Source of the DNA: Paenibacillus_AP thailandensis
GTDB lineage: Bacteria > Bacillota > Bacilli > Paenibacillales > Paenibacillaceae
Reading direction: 5' to 3'
Assembly (NCBI RefSeq): GCF_042685365.1
Contig: NZ_JBHUMY010000006.1
Coordinates: forward strand, 564,797-628,796
DNA: 64,000 nt
Below, piece after piece: positions 1-8,228 of the stretch. The notes beneath the pieces were generated by a model, which did not search any database, was not told the DNA's origin, and worked only from the letters and a program-made list of their open reading frames with translations. The position numbers and the translations under genes were made by a program. Numbering within the stretch: the stretch's first letter is position 1; every line of letters begins with the position of its first letter.

Positions 1-80
1 TGCTGTCCGTTTTCTTCATTTCCAACAAGCGATTGGTTGAAGCCGGCAAGCCGCTTCCGAAGGAAGCTGCACAGGATTGA
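1..80 (+). CDS. 3' end of a transporter-like gene (partial)
   Basis: An open frame enters from the left edge and stops at a TGA at 78-80. The visible tail has a hydrophobic start (LSVFFIS) followed by a basic, polar end, as at the cytoplasmic C-terminus of a multi-span permease. It is followed closely by two rho-independent terminators, which supports a real gene end. Only about 25 residues are visible, so the family cannot be named; an MFS-type permease is a guess. Confidence 0.4.
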   Translation, partial: LSVFFISNKRLVEAGKPLPKEAAQD

Positions 81-125
81 ATGGAGTCTAATAAAGATGA
101 GAATCTAATTAGCTTGAATAGCTTC

Positions 126-159
126 GAGACCTTGACAAGTCGATGTCAGGGTCTCTTTT
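126..159 (+). terminator. Rho-independent terminator
   Basis: A 12-bp stem (126-137 with 144-155, one G-T pair) has a 6-nt loop and runs into TTTT. It sits 46 nt after the stop of the partial gene at the left edge. Confidence 0.75.
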
Positions 160-169
160 CGTATTATGA

Positions 170-201
170 GGTCAACCAGTTTTTCTGGTTGGCCTTTTTT
201 T
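170..201 (+). terminator. Second, stronger rho-independent terminator
   Basis: Arms GGTCAACCAG (170-179) and CTGGTTGGCC (185-194) pair over 10 bp with one G-T pair, around a T-rich loop, followed by seven T. It is in tandem with the previous terminator and isolates the upstream gene from the OsmC-family gene. The rest of 81-371 shows only AT-rich promoter-like sequence. Confidence 0.8.
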
Positions 202-371
202 GTTGCAACGCGGCGGTTCGGATGCGGGACGGCGTTAACCCATGAATATAAATCTTATATGTCCGTATCGATCTTTTCTATTATACGGCGCCGTTCGTAT
301 ACCCTATAGTAATAATAGCAACTTTTATCATTGGAATAATCGACTATATTGGAAAGGAGCGATTATCGCGC

Positions 372-917
372 ATGTCGACGTTAAACGAATATTTGCGGCA
401 CAAAAGAGAGGCGTTGCTAGCCCGCAAAGCTCAAGCCGAAAAGCAGCCGGTTCAAGCCGGCAATAAATTCAGCGCCAAGGTAAAAGCGTTGGGGCGCAGC
501 GGCGTCCGGGAAATCCGAATCCGCGATTTTCAGGTAATAAGCGACAGTCCGCCGGATTTCGCGGGTTACAATCTGGGTCCGTCATCGCCTGAGCTCCAGC
601 TCGGGGTTCTTGACAGCTGCCTGACGCATATCGCGTTAATCCAAGCCGCCGAAAGACAAGTGTCCCTTCGCTCGCTTGAAGTCGAGGTCGAGGGAGAGAT
701 GCACCCGTTAGCCGGCCGTCCCGGCTACGAGGATGTGCCGATCTATCCCCATAACATTCGTTACAAGTTGATCGTGGAATCCGACGAATCCGAGGAAACG
801 CTGCAGGCGCTGCACGAAGCGATCGAAAAGGTGTGCCCGATTCTCAATCTGCTGAGCAACCCCCAACGGATCGAAGGACAGCTGATCGCTGGCCGGCCCG
901 AGGCCGAAACCGTGTAG
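372..917 (+). CDS. OsmC/Ohr-family protein
   Basis: The 181-residue product has the OsmC-like layout: a basic N-terminal helix, then beta-rich sequence, the segment LDSCLTHIALIQAA carrying the first conserved Cys, and a late CPILNLLSNPQ segment with the second. Members of this family are cytoplasmic thiol-dependent peroxidases acting on organic hydroperoxides, although many YhfA-type members have no proven substrate. The start is set by GGAAAGGAG at 350-358. The stop is followed after one base by the ATG of the broken MFS gene, suggesting they were co-transcribed. Family assignment is good; the substrate is unknown. Confidence 0.75.
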   Translation: MSTLNEYLRHKREALLARKAQAEKQPVQAGNKFSAKVKALGRSGVREIRIRDFQVISDSPPDFAGYNLGPSSPELQLGVLDSCLTHIALIQAAERQVSLRSLEVEVEGEMHPLAGRPGYEDVPIYPHNIRYKLIVESDESEETLQALHEAIEKVCPILNLLSNPQRIEGQLIAGRPEAETV

Positions 918-918
918 A

Positions 919-1852
919 ATGCATTGGAAGCGGAATTTATATATTCTATGGCTCGGATTGTTTTTCAATCATATGGCTTATACGCTTTCGGTTCCGTTTT
1001 TCCCTTTGTTCCTGCAGGACAATCTCGGAATCCAATGCGGACTGGAAGCATGGTCCGGCCTTTCCGTTTCCATCAGCTTTCTGATCAGCGGCCTTTGCGC
1101 TCCATTCTGGGGTTCGCTCGCCGACAAATGGGGATGTTTCATTGCGTCGGGGATCATTACGTTGTTCTCCGCCGTCATCGTCCTGGGCGTCAAAGAAGTT
1201 CATGCGCGTAATGCGGCAAATCGATCGAACATTCTGCAAGACTTGAAAAAAAGCGGCGGCTAACCCCCGGTTAGTCCAACTTTACGGGCTGATCTTGCTG
1301 GTATCGACTTCCGTGCTCATTCTCGAGCCGTTAATAACGATCTATGTCGTGCAGCTGGGCGGCCCCGTCCGGAACGCAACGCTTAGCTCAGGCATCGTAT
1401 TTTCGGCGGTTGGCGCGGCAACGGTCATCATGGGATCGCGCTGGGGGAAAATCGGAGGTCGGATCGGGTACGAGAAAACGCTGCTTATCGGATTGGCCGG
1501 CGGCGGCATCGGGAATCTTCTGCAGCTTGTTACTCCCAATCTCGTCTCTTTCGGCCTGTTGCGATTTGGCTACGGCCTGTTTTTTGCGGCGGTGTATCCG
1601 GCGCTGAACGCTCTCATTATCAAATATGCGGAGCCGGATTTTCGCGGGAGAGCCGTCAGTCTAAGCCAATCCGCCAATCAATTCGGAATTGTGGCCGGTC
1701 CTCTGCTCGGCGGTTTCATTGGCGGACGGACCGGCATCCCGTTCGTTTTTCTTCTTACGGGTCTCGCGCTGCTCGGCGCTGCCCGGTGGGTCAAAGCTTT
1801 TATGGCCGAGAAACCCCGCGTACCGGAATTGGACAATAAGCCGGGAGTTTAA
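919..1852 (+). pseudogene. MFS multidrug-type transporter, internally deleted and frameshifted
   Basis: Two reading frames encode pieces of one 12-TM major facilitator protein. The first (919-1263) gives TM1-TM2 and the typical loop GSLADKWG, then jumps directly to CFIAS, which in this family lies in TM6 just before the central VKE loop, so about TM3-TM5 are missing in frame. The second frame begins near 1262 and gives TM7-TM12 (LVQLYGLILLV through QSANQFGIVAGPLLGG). The shift falls at a run of seven A at 1246-1252; changing its length by one base joins LKK to NPRLVQLYG. The gene abuts the OsmC gene. The product as it stands cannot be a functional exporter. Confidence 0.75.
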
Positions 1853-2028
1853 TAAAAAGCGGTAAAAAGGGACGACTCTCGCTGCGGCGCAACCGTTATG
1901 CGGTTGAAGCCGTGAAATAACCGGTCTTAGAAGCGAAAGAAACGGAGACTACTGCTCATGCGATGCGATTAACAAGAAAGCAGGGAAGAGGAAGAAGACT
2001 ATCGAATCTAAACAGGGAGAGGAGGAGA

Positions 2029-2601
2029 ATGACAAACGAAAGGGGGAAGCGGCCGGTGATAACTGAAAAACCAAGCATCATTCTTATAACGGGCATCATG
2101 GCCAGCGGAAAATCGACCTTTGCGCAGCTCCTCGCCGAGCGCTTGGACAAGTCCGTCCATCTTCGCGGCGACGCGTTTCGAAAAATGATCGTCAATCATC
2201 GAAAGGAAATGAAGCCGAATCCTAGCGGAACGGAGGAATTAAACCAGCTTCTGCTTCGATACCGTCTTGCCGCGCAATCGGCGGACGCTTACGTGAAAGC
2301 CGGGTTTACGGTAGTCCTGCAAGACGTGGCGGTAGGTCCGGTGCTAACCGATATGATTTCGTATATCCAAACCCGTCCTCTTTATGTCGTTGTCCTGTGC
2401 CCGAATCCCCAAGCGGTTGCGGACAGGGAGGCAAGGCGAATGAAAAAAGGGTACGGCGCATGGACGGTCGAAGGATTGGACCGGGTATTGCGGCAAAACA
2501 CGCCGCGAATCGGCTTGTGGCTCGATTCCTCCGAGATGACGCCGAACGAAACGGTCTTCGAAATTGCAAATCGGTTGCAAGAAGCTCTTTTCGCTCCATA
2601 A
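2029..2601 (+). CDS. P-loop kinase/phosphotransferase (AAA_33/zeta-like)
   Basis: A 190-residue cytoplasmic protein with Walker A GIMASGKST at residues 22-30, a following LRGDAFRKM segment typical of small nucleotide or metabolite kinases, and a basic lid region (REARRMKKGYGAW). The ATG at 2029 is preceded by GGGAGAGGAGGAG; an in-frame start 22 codons upstream encodes only a basic low-complexity tail and is rejected. Relatives include adenylylsulfate/shikimate-type kinases, zeta-toxin-like kinases and antibiotic phosphotransferases. The substrate cannot be told. It stands alone and converges with the acetyltransferase on the other strand. Confidence 0.7.
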   Translation: MTNERGKRPVITEKPSIILITGIMASGKSTFAQLLAERLDKSVHLRGDAFRKMIVNHRKEMKPNPSGTEELNQLLLRYRLAAQSADAYVKAGFTVVLQDVAVGPVLTDMISYIQTRPLYVVVLCPNPQAVADREARRMKKGYGAWTVEGLDRVLRQNTPRIGLWLDSSEMTPNETVFEIANRLQEALFAP

Positions 2602-2623
2602 ATCGGTATTCCAATTCAAGCTT

Positions 2624-2649
2624 AACCAGCGGAAGCTGGTTATTTTTTT
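2624..2649. terminator. Bidirectional terminator between convergent genes
   Basis: A 7-bp stem (AACCAGC 2624-2630, GCTGGTT 2635-2641) with loop GGAA is followed by a T7 run. The stop codon of the minus-strand gene lies inside the hairpin. Confidence 0.7.
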
Positions 2650-3173
2650 CGATGGGCGGCTTCATACAACCCGATCCGAAAGCCTTTCACGAGCGTATCG
2701 CCGTTGTACAAATCCGTCTCATAGGCCCGCTCGAACCCAAGCCGCTCATACAGCCTGACGGCGGAGTCCATCATGTCGGAAGTATGAAGATTGAGCTGCT
2801 TCGCTCCAAGCGCGCGGGAGCGCCGGACGGCTTCCTTTATAAGCAGCGCCGCTATGCCTCTTCCTCGTGCTTCAGGAGATACGGCCAAGTACCGGATGAT
2901 CGGATTATGAATGCCAAGCTCCGGCCTGCCGTATGCTTCTGCGGAGGAAGCGAACAGCTGGACGCTGCCGACTATGCGCCCTTCCAGCGTTGCGACGATT
3001 CTGCCGATCGGTTTCCCTTCATCGAAAGAGGCGCCAAGCGCTTCTTTGTATTGCTCCCACTGCGGGCCGGGCAGCTCATCCGCGTATTGCTTATAAGCGT
3101 CTAACAATACCTGTATAAAAGACTTGCGATCCTCCTCCGTTGCATCCCGAATAACGATATCGGCTGATCTCAT
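2640..3173 (-). CDS. GNAT-family N-acetyltransferase
   Basis: The 177-residue protein shows the GNAT fold: N-terminal IRDATEEDRKSFIQV, a central IIRYLAVSPEARGRGIAALL carrying the acetyl-CoA pyrophosphate loop RGRGIA, and a C-terminal LYERLGFERAYET. An AGGAG lies just upstream on the minus strand and fixes the ATG. Substrate unknown. It is transcribed away from the sulfur locus, sharing an AT-rich 264-bp region with the LysR gene. Confidence 0.8.
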   Translation of the reverse strand: MRSADIVIRDATEEDRKSFIQVLLDAYKQYADELPGPQWEQYKEALGASFDEGKPIGRIVATLEGRIVGSVQLFASSAEAYGRPELGIHNPIIRYLAVSPEARGRGIAALLIKEAVRRSRALGAKQLNLHTSDMMDSAVRLYERLGFERAYETDLYNGDTLVKGFRIGLYEAAHRKK

Positions 3174-3306
3174 GCTCCCACTCCTCTTCCTAAGTTATAC
3201 AACTACTATAGTTTATAATTCCGACTATTCCTATATAGTAAAATAAATTTCAATACATGCATAGAAAAGGTCTATCGATCGGTCGTAAACGGGTCAAAGT
3301 TAAAAA

Positions 3307-3401
3307 TTGACAGATTCATTTCCTCTGATTTAAACTATCCATACCTTATCGAGCCAGTAGTTCTCTATTGATTTAATTCCTTGTTTTTCGATAAGGAATT
3401 A
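3307..3401 (+). promoter_or_regulatory. LysR gene control region with 9-bp inverted repeat
   Basis: TTGACA at 3307-3312 with TAAACT 18 bp later is a plausible promoter for the LysR gene. Between it and the start codon lies a perfect inverted repeat, TAATTCCTT (3374-3382) and AAGGAATTA (3393-3401), separated by 10 bp. A related AATTCC...TATTCC stretch lies at about 3217-3232. The GGAAT half-sites recall boxes bound by the cysteine regulator CymR in other Bacillota, but this is only resemblance; an autoregulatory LysR site is equally possible. Confidence 0.45.
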
Positions 3402-3437
3402 CGTATTTATACGAGCAGTTAACGGAGGGAAGCGACG

Positions 3438-4316
3438 ATGAACATCGAGAACATCGAAGCGTTCGTGTATGTGAACCATTACGGCAGCTTTAATAAAGCC
3501 GCAGAGGTGCTTTTCCTATCCCAGCCGTCCGTAACCGCACGGATTCAGACGCTGGAGCGGGAGCTGGACTGCAGGCTGTTCGACCGGCTCGGAAAGCAAA
3601 TTCTGCTTACCGAGAAAGGCAAACAATTTCTTCCTTATGCGCAGCAGATCCTTCAAACGATGCAAAAAGGGAAGCTTCACCTTCAGAACCGGGGGACCCG
3701 ACGAAACGAGCTTCGGATCGGCAGCACGGTATCGGTGTCGAATTATTTGATCCCGGATTTATTGCCCAGATTGAGACAACGATTCCCGGAGTTGACGTTC
3801 AAGCTGACAACAGCTCCCTCGGACGATCTGGTGCACAAGCTTCTGGAACGGGAAATCGACATTGCCTTCGTAAGGAAGCTGGCGCATCCTTCGCTGCAAT
3901 CCTATTCGTTCTGCGAGGACCCGATTCGGCTGTACGTTTACGAAGGACACCCGTTTGCCGCGGCGGGGCGCGTCTCTATACACGATATTCGCCACCAGAC
4001 GCTGGTCTTCTTTGAATGCGGCTCGTTGGACTGGCTGCGGCTGCATCGCGTATTCGAAAATTTGGAGCATCCGCCGAATATCGTGTTTCATGCGGATAAC
4101 TCCGAGACGGCCAAGAAGCTGGTTCTTCAAAAAGCGGGAATCTGCTTCCTTCCCGGCTTATGCGTGAAAGAGGAAACGAGCAGAGGCGCCTTAATCCCGA
4201 TTGAGATCGAAGAAACGAAAGGAATCTCGCTTCAAACGAATCTTATCGCCTTAACCGGAGAGAACGAGGAGTTTATCGAAGCGCTTCTCACCAAGGAGAG
4301 CGTATACAGCATCTAG
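3438..4316 (+). CDS. ytlI: LysR-type activator of the sulfur locus (YtlI/AscR-like)
   Basis: A 292-residue LysR-type regulator: winged helix at residues 1-60 (NKAAEVLFLSQPSVTARIQTLE) and a substrate-binding domain from about residue 90 (LRIGSTVSVSNYLIPDLLPRL). RBS GGAGGGAAG precedes the ATG. It directly precedes a YtmI-like acetyltransferase and cystine-type importer in the same direction, the same arrangement as ytlI (ascR) in Bacillus subtilis, where it activates the ytm operon and is under cysteine control. The DNA binding and effector here are inferred from that synteny. A 9-bp inverted repeat upstream may be a control site. Confidence 0.75.
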   Translation: MNIENIEAFVYVNHYGSFNKAAEVLFLSQPSVTARIQTLERELDCRLFDRLGKQILLTEKGKQFLPYAQQILQTMQKGKLHLQNRGTRRNELRIGSTVSVSNYLIPDLLPRLRQRFPELTFKLTTAPSDDLVHKLLEREIDIAFVRKLAHPSLQSYSFCEDPIRLYVYEGHPFAAAGRVSIHDIRHQTLVFFECGSLDWLRLHRVFENLEHPPNIVFHADNSETAKKLVLQKAGICFLPGLCVKEETSRGALIPIEIEETKGISLQTNLIALTGENEEFIEALLTKESVYSI

Positions 4317-4457
4317 TCCCCTTGCCGTTCATTAGTTTTTCAATCGACCGATAGAGAAAGTCTATTAGCGCAAAAAGACGGGCGGTGTTACATTAATAGC
4401 ATATTAATCCTCACTAAGTTTATAGGAACTATGTTTATTTAGAAAAGGGGTGGAGTC
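4317..4457 (+). promoter_or_regulatory. Probable promoter region of the sulfur operon
   Basis: The 141-bp AT-rich gap after the LysR gene contains TATTAATCCTCACTAAGTTT and TATAGGAACT, which echo the GGAA-type motifs upstream of the regulator. In Bacillus subtilis the YtlI-dependent promoter lies at this position. I cannot place -35 and -10 elements with confidence and there is no terminator after the regulator. Confidence 0.35.
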
Positions 4458-4976
4458 ATGAGCGAAATTTTTCGTCAAGCCGGCTTGGAAGACGCGGAGA
4501 GACTGCGGGAAGTAATCCATGAAGCTTACGCGCTTATCCGGGAGCTGAAGCTTCATTGGCCGGCCGCAAACGCCGGCCTGGCACAGATCCGGGATAACAT
4601 CGCACAGAACGAGTGTTATGTATTGGAGGTCAACGGCACGATCGTAGCCACGATTACGCTCTCGAAAACCGACCAGATTACGAAAGAAACGGGGCTGCCG
4701 TTTGTCAAATGGTTTGCCGTACATCCCAGCGAGCAAGGAAAAGGCTACGGCGACAAGCTGCTGACATGGATGGAGCAAAGCGTTATACGCGACAAGCTTG
4801 GAGCTCCTGCAGTGACGCTGGGAACCGCAGAGAAGCACCCTTGGCTGCTTCCGATGTATAAGCGGAGAGGCTACGAGAGCATCCGTACCGTCGATCCGGG
4901 CAACGGCGACGGCATCATGCATTTGCTGCGCAAAGTGGTCAATCCCGCTTTGTTTGCGCACAGCCGGCAATCATAA
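4458..4976 (+). CDS. ytmI: GNAT N-acetyltransferase, YtmI/SnaA-like
   Basis: A 172-residue GNAT protein (LHWPAANAGLAQIRDNI, then VKWFAVHPSEQGKGYGDKLL with the acetyl-CoA loop EQGKGYG, then LLPMYKRRGYESI). Start set by AAAAGGGGTGGAG. First gene of the presumed operon, as ytmI (snaA) is in Bacillus subtilis, where the enzyme N-acetylates S-modified cysteines such as S-(2-succino)cysteine before oxidative cleavage. The reaction is inferred from synteny and family. The M20 deacylase further downstream would remove the acetyl group. Confidence 0.7.
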   Translation: MSEIFRQAGLEDAERLREVIHEAYALIRELKLHWPAANAGLAQIRDNIAQNECYVLEVNGTIVATITLSKTDQITKETGLPFVKWFAVHPSEQGKGYGDKLLTWMEQSVIRDKLGAPAVTLGTAEKHPWLLPMYKRRGYESIRTVDPGNGDGIMHLLRKVVNPALFAHSRQS

Positions 4977-5013
4977 CGAACCAAACAAATAGAAACAACG
5001 GAGGGTCATTTCG

Positions 5014-5856
5014 ATGAAGAAAACATTTCTGCTGTCCGCAGCCTTAATCTTTACGCTGGCGGCTGCCGGGTGCGGTACAAACTCCGCCGATAAAGCAAGC
5101 GGACAAGACAGTTCCGCAAGCCCTGCATCCGCAGGAGAACCGACAAAAATTATCGTCGGAACGGGGACCGGCTTTCCGAAGGTGTGCTTCATCGACGAGA
5201 ACGGAAAGCTGACCGGCTTTGACGTGGAGCTCGTGAGAGAAATCGACAAGCGTCTCTCCGATTATGAATTTGAGTTCCAAACGATGGAATTTTCGAACCT
5301 GCTGCTCAGCCTGGAAACGAAGAAAATCGATTTCGTGGCGCACCAGATCGAGAAAAATCCGGAGCGGGAACAGAAATATTTGTTTAACAAAGAGCCTTAC
5401 GCGTACTGGCGGAATAAAATTATTGTCGCCAAGGACAACGAATCGATCAAGTCTCTCGACGACTTGGCCGGCCAAAAAGTATTGACCAGTTCAACAAGCG
5501 CGCAAGCGCAAATTCTTGAAAATTATAACAAGGACCATGAGAAGAAAATCGATATCGTATATCAAAACGGCGCGGCCAACGATACCGTCAGCCAAATAAC
5601 GACCGGACGCGTCGCCGCCACGATCGGGGCCGACTTTACGCTTTCCTTGGTTGATCCGCAGTCCAAGCTGAAGACGGTCGGCGAAGATTTGAGCGAAGCC
5701 GATATTTTGTTCGCCTTCCGCAAGGACGAGGCCGATTCGCAGAAGCTGGCCGATGCGATTGACGCGGCCCTGAAAGAGCTGAAATCCGACGGAACGCTCG
5801 GCAAGCTGAGCACGGAGTGGCTTGGCGCGGATTACACGGCGGAAGCCTCCAAATAG
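5014..5856 (+). CDS. Cystine-type ABC importer, substrate-binding lipoprotein (TcyJ/TcyK-like)
   Basis: A 280-residue family 3 solute-binding protein with lipoprotein signal peptide (lipobox LAAAGC, Cys20) and the binding-domain opening IIVGTGTGFPKVCFIDENGKLTGFDVEL. It would sit on the outer face of the membrane and deliver cystine or related sulfur amino acids to the two following permeases. Bacillus subtilis has two such proteins (TcyJ and TcyK) at this place; here there is one. RBS CGGAGGG fixes the ATG. Confidence 0.8.
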   Translation: MKKTFLLSAALIFTLAAAGCGTNSADKASGQDSSASPASAGEPTKIIVGTGTGFPKVCFIDENGKLTGFDVELVREIDKRLSDYEFEFQTMEFSNLLLSLETKKIDFVAHQIEKNPEREQKYLFNKEPYAYWRNKIIVAKDNESIKSLDDLAGQKVLTSSTSAQAQILENYNKDHEKKIDIVYQNGAANDTVSQITTGRVAATIGADFTLSLVDPQSKLKTVGEDLSEADILFAFRKDEADSQKLADAIDAALKELKSDGTLGKLSTEWLGADYTAEASK

Positions 5857-5895
5857 CGCATCGGTCGATTTTAAGAAAAAGGGTGAGAACGCAAG

Positions 5896-6690
5896 ATGGA
5901 ATACGGCTTCGATATCGCCTATGTATTCGAATTTATCCCCAAGCTTCTGAGCACTTTGAGTACGACGCTGCAGATCGTGGCGGGAGCGGTTGCGGTAGGG
6001 CTGATTGCCGGTTTGCTGGCGGCGCTGCCGCGTCTGTACCAAGTGCCGGTCCTTCGGAACCTGTCTATGGTTTACGTCTCTTTTTTCCGGGGAACGCCGA
6101 TTCTTATCCAGCTGTTCTTGCTCTATTACGGCCTTCCGGAAATATTGAAGCTAATCCGAATCGACGCTTCGAAAGTGCCCGTTCTTTTCTTTGTCATTTT
6201 GACTTTCGGTCTTCACGCAGGCGCTTATATTTCGGAAAATATCCGGGCTGCGGTGTCGGCCGTCGACCGCGGACAGGTGGAAGCGGCATATGCGGTCGGA
6301 ATGACGGGATATCAGGCTTTTACCCGGATCGTGCTGCCGCAGGCGATCGCCATAGCGATACCGGTGTTCGGCAATGCGGTTATCGCCATGCTGAAGGATA
6401 CCTCTCTCGCTTTTACGCTCGGAGTTATGGAAATGACGGGAAAAGCGCAAACGCTCGGAACGTTGACGCAGCATTTTATGGAAACGTACGTTTCGCTTGC
6501 TCTCATCTATTTCGTTATCTGCTTTACGCTCGAGCGTGTCATATTTGCTCTGGAACGAAGGCTTCAGCGCCATATGCGCAAGGATACCGGGAACGGAGGC
6601 CGGTTCGCCTTCCGACGGCGCCAGACGCTTAGCCGCTTGACCCGTGAACTCATTCCGGACAACAAGGAGGTCCCGCGCTATGAAGCTTGA
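5896..6690 (+). CDS. tcyL: Cystine-type ABC importer permease 1 (TcyL-like)
   Basis: A 264-residue HisM-type inner membrane permease with about five TM segments and the EAA loop EAAYAVGMTGYQAFTRIVLPQAIAIA around residues 131-156. The segment FFRGTPILIQLFLLYYG is typical of polar amino acid permeases. A charged 40-residue C-terminal tail after LERRLQRHM is longer than usual for the family. Its end overlaps the start of the next permease by 11 bp. Confidence 0.8.
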   Translation: MEYGFDIAYVFEFIPKLLSTLSTTLQIVAGAVAVGLIAGLLAALPRLYQVPVLRNLSMVYVSFFRGTPILIQLFLLYYGLPEILKLIRIDASKVPVLFFVILTFGLHAGAYISENIRAAVSAVDRGQVEAAYAVGMTGYQAFTRIVLPQAIAIAIPVFGNAVIAMLKDTSLAFTLGVMEMTGKAQTLGTLTQHFMETYVSLALIYFVICFTLERVIFALERRLQRHMRKDTGNGGRFAFRRRQTLSRLTRELIPDNKEVPRYEA

Positions 6691-7390
6691 TCCGGGCTTT
6701 ATATGGACGGCTTTCATCCAGCTGCAATCCGCCATTCCGACTACGCTGGCCATCACGGTCGTTTCCGTCCTATGCGGTTTTATTATCGGCACGGCAACGG
6801 CGTTATCCCGCATTTACCGCGTTCCGGTGCTGTCTCAGCTATCGGCCGGTTATGTGACGTTTATTCGCGGCACGCCGATGCTGACGCATCTGCTGCTCAT
6901 CTACTTCGGCGTACCGATGATCGTGGACGGGCTTGCCGCGCAGCTCGGGCTCGAATGGAATTCCGCCAAAATTCCGATGATCGCGTTTGCTTTCATCTCC
7001 TTTTCCATTACGGCCGGCGCTTACATGTCCGAGGTCGTCCGCTCCGGATTGCTCGCCGTGGACCGCGGGCAGATCGAAGCCGCATGGTCGGTCGGCATGA
7101 CGACGCCGCAAGCGCTTCGCCGTATCGTGTTTCCCCAGGCGCTGGCGGCAAGCCTGCCGAACTTGTCCAACTCCGTCATCGGCATGCTGCACGGGTCTAC
7201 GCTTGCCTTTACGGTTTCGGTCGTAGACTTGAACGCGAAGGCTCAGATCGTCGCTTCGACCAACTGGAAGTTTTTTGAGGCATACTTGGCGGCGGCCTTG
7301 ATCTTCTGGGGTTTGACGATCCTGATTGAACGCATTGCTGGCGTTATCGAGCGGAGAATCAACCTTTACAGCAGAGGAGGCGTAGCATGA
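6680..7390 (+). CDS. tcyM: Cystine-type ABC importer permease 2 (TcyM-like)
   Basis: A 236-residue permease with the same fold as its upstream neighbour (TFIRGTPMLTHLLLIYFG, EAAWSVGMTTPQALRRIVFPQALAAS). The start at 6680 is chosen because AAGGAGGT lies just upstream; the frame is open 12 codons further but without an RBS. It overlaps tcyL by 11 bp and the ATPase gene by ATGA, indicating translational coupling. Works as a heterodimer with TcyL. Confidence 0.8.
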   Translation: MKLDPGFIWTAFIQLQSAIPTTLAITVVSVLCGFIIGTATALSRIYRVPVLSQLSAGYVTFIRGTPMLTHLLLIYFGVPMIVDGLAAQLGLEWNSAKIPMIAFAFISFSITAGAYMSEVVRSGLLAVDRGQIEAAWSVGMTTPQALRRIVFPQALAASLPNLSNSVIGMLHGSTLAFTVSVVDLNAKAQIVASTNWKFFEAYLAAALIFWGLTILIERIAGVIERRINLYSRGGVA

Positions 7391-8139
7391 TCAAGCTAAG
7401 CGGCATCCGAAAATCATACGGCCGGAATGAAGTGCTGAAGGGCATCGATCTGACGGTAGAGAAAGGCGAGGTCGTAGCCATCCTGGGACCAAGCGGGTCG
7501 GGAAAAACGACGCTGCTCCGCTGCATCAACTATTTGGAGAAGCCTAGCGACGGGGAAATCCGCATCGGGGATTTTACGCTGGATTGCAGACGCGCGGGCA
7601 AGAAGGATATTCGCGCGCTGCGCCTTCGGTCGGCGATGGTATTCCAGCAGTACAACCTGTTCAGCCATAAAACGGCGCTCGAGAATGTGACCGAAGGGCT
7701 TATCGTCGTGAAAAAAATGAACAAGGAAGAAGCGCGAAAACGCGGCATCCGGCTTCTTGAGAAAGTAGGGCTTGGAGCGAAGCTGGACGCTTACCCGAGC
7801 CAGCTTTCCGGCGGCCAGCAGCAGCGCGTCGGCATTGCGCGGGCGCTTGCCCTTGAGCCTGAGGTGATCCTGTTCGACGAGCCTACTTCTGCGCTCGACC
7901 CGGAGCTTGTAGGCGAGGTGCTGGACGTCATCCGCCGGATTGCCAAGGAAGGCATAACGATGATAATCGTCACGCACGAGATGGGGTTCGCGCAGGATGT
8001 CGCGGGTCATGTCGTCTTCATGGACGGGGGTATGATCGTCGAGGAGGGCCGTCCTTCCGAGTTGTTCGGAAATCCGAAAGAAGAGCGGACGAAGCAGTTT
8101 CTAAAGCGCATCGCCCCGGAGCCGAGCTATTCGATATAG
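7387..8139 (+). CDS. tcyN: Cystine-type ABC importer ATPase (TcyN-like)
   Basis: A 250-residue ABC ATPase: Walker A GPSGSGKT at residues 34-41, Q-loop FQQYN, signature LSGGQQQR, Walker B VILFDEP and switch His in VTHEMGF. It energises import by the TcyL/TcyM permease pair. Start overlaps the permease stop (ATGA), with AGAGGAGG upstream. Confidence 0.85.
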   Translation: MIKLSGIRKSYGRNEVLKGIDLTVEKGEVVAILGPSGSGKTTLLRCINYLEKPSDGEIRIGDFTLDCRRAGKKDIRALRLRSAMVFQQYNLFSHKTALENVTEGLIVVKKMNKEEARKRGIRLLEKVGLGAKLDAYPSQLSGGQQQRVGIARALALEPEVILFDEPTSALDPELVGEVLDVIRRIAKEGITMIIVTHEMGFAQDVAGHVVFMDGGMIVEEGRPSELFGNPKEERTKQFLKRIAPEPSYSI

Positions 8140-8166
8140 CGCTTGCCTTCGAGGCCGTGCTCAACT

Positions 8167-8185
8167 AAACGAAGCGTACGCTTTC
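8167..8185. repeat. Short palindromic intergenic repeat, copy 1
   Basis: AAACGAAGCGTACGCTTTC, a 19-nt near-palindrome, lies between the ATPase and the monooxygenase genes. A copy with two differences occurs at 9273-9291 in the next operon gap. Confidence 0.6.
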
Positions 8186-8228
8186 AGTTAACGCCCGATA
8201 GGGCATTAGATTTTAGGAGGGGATGAAA

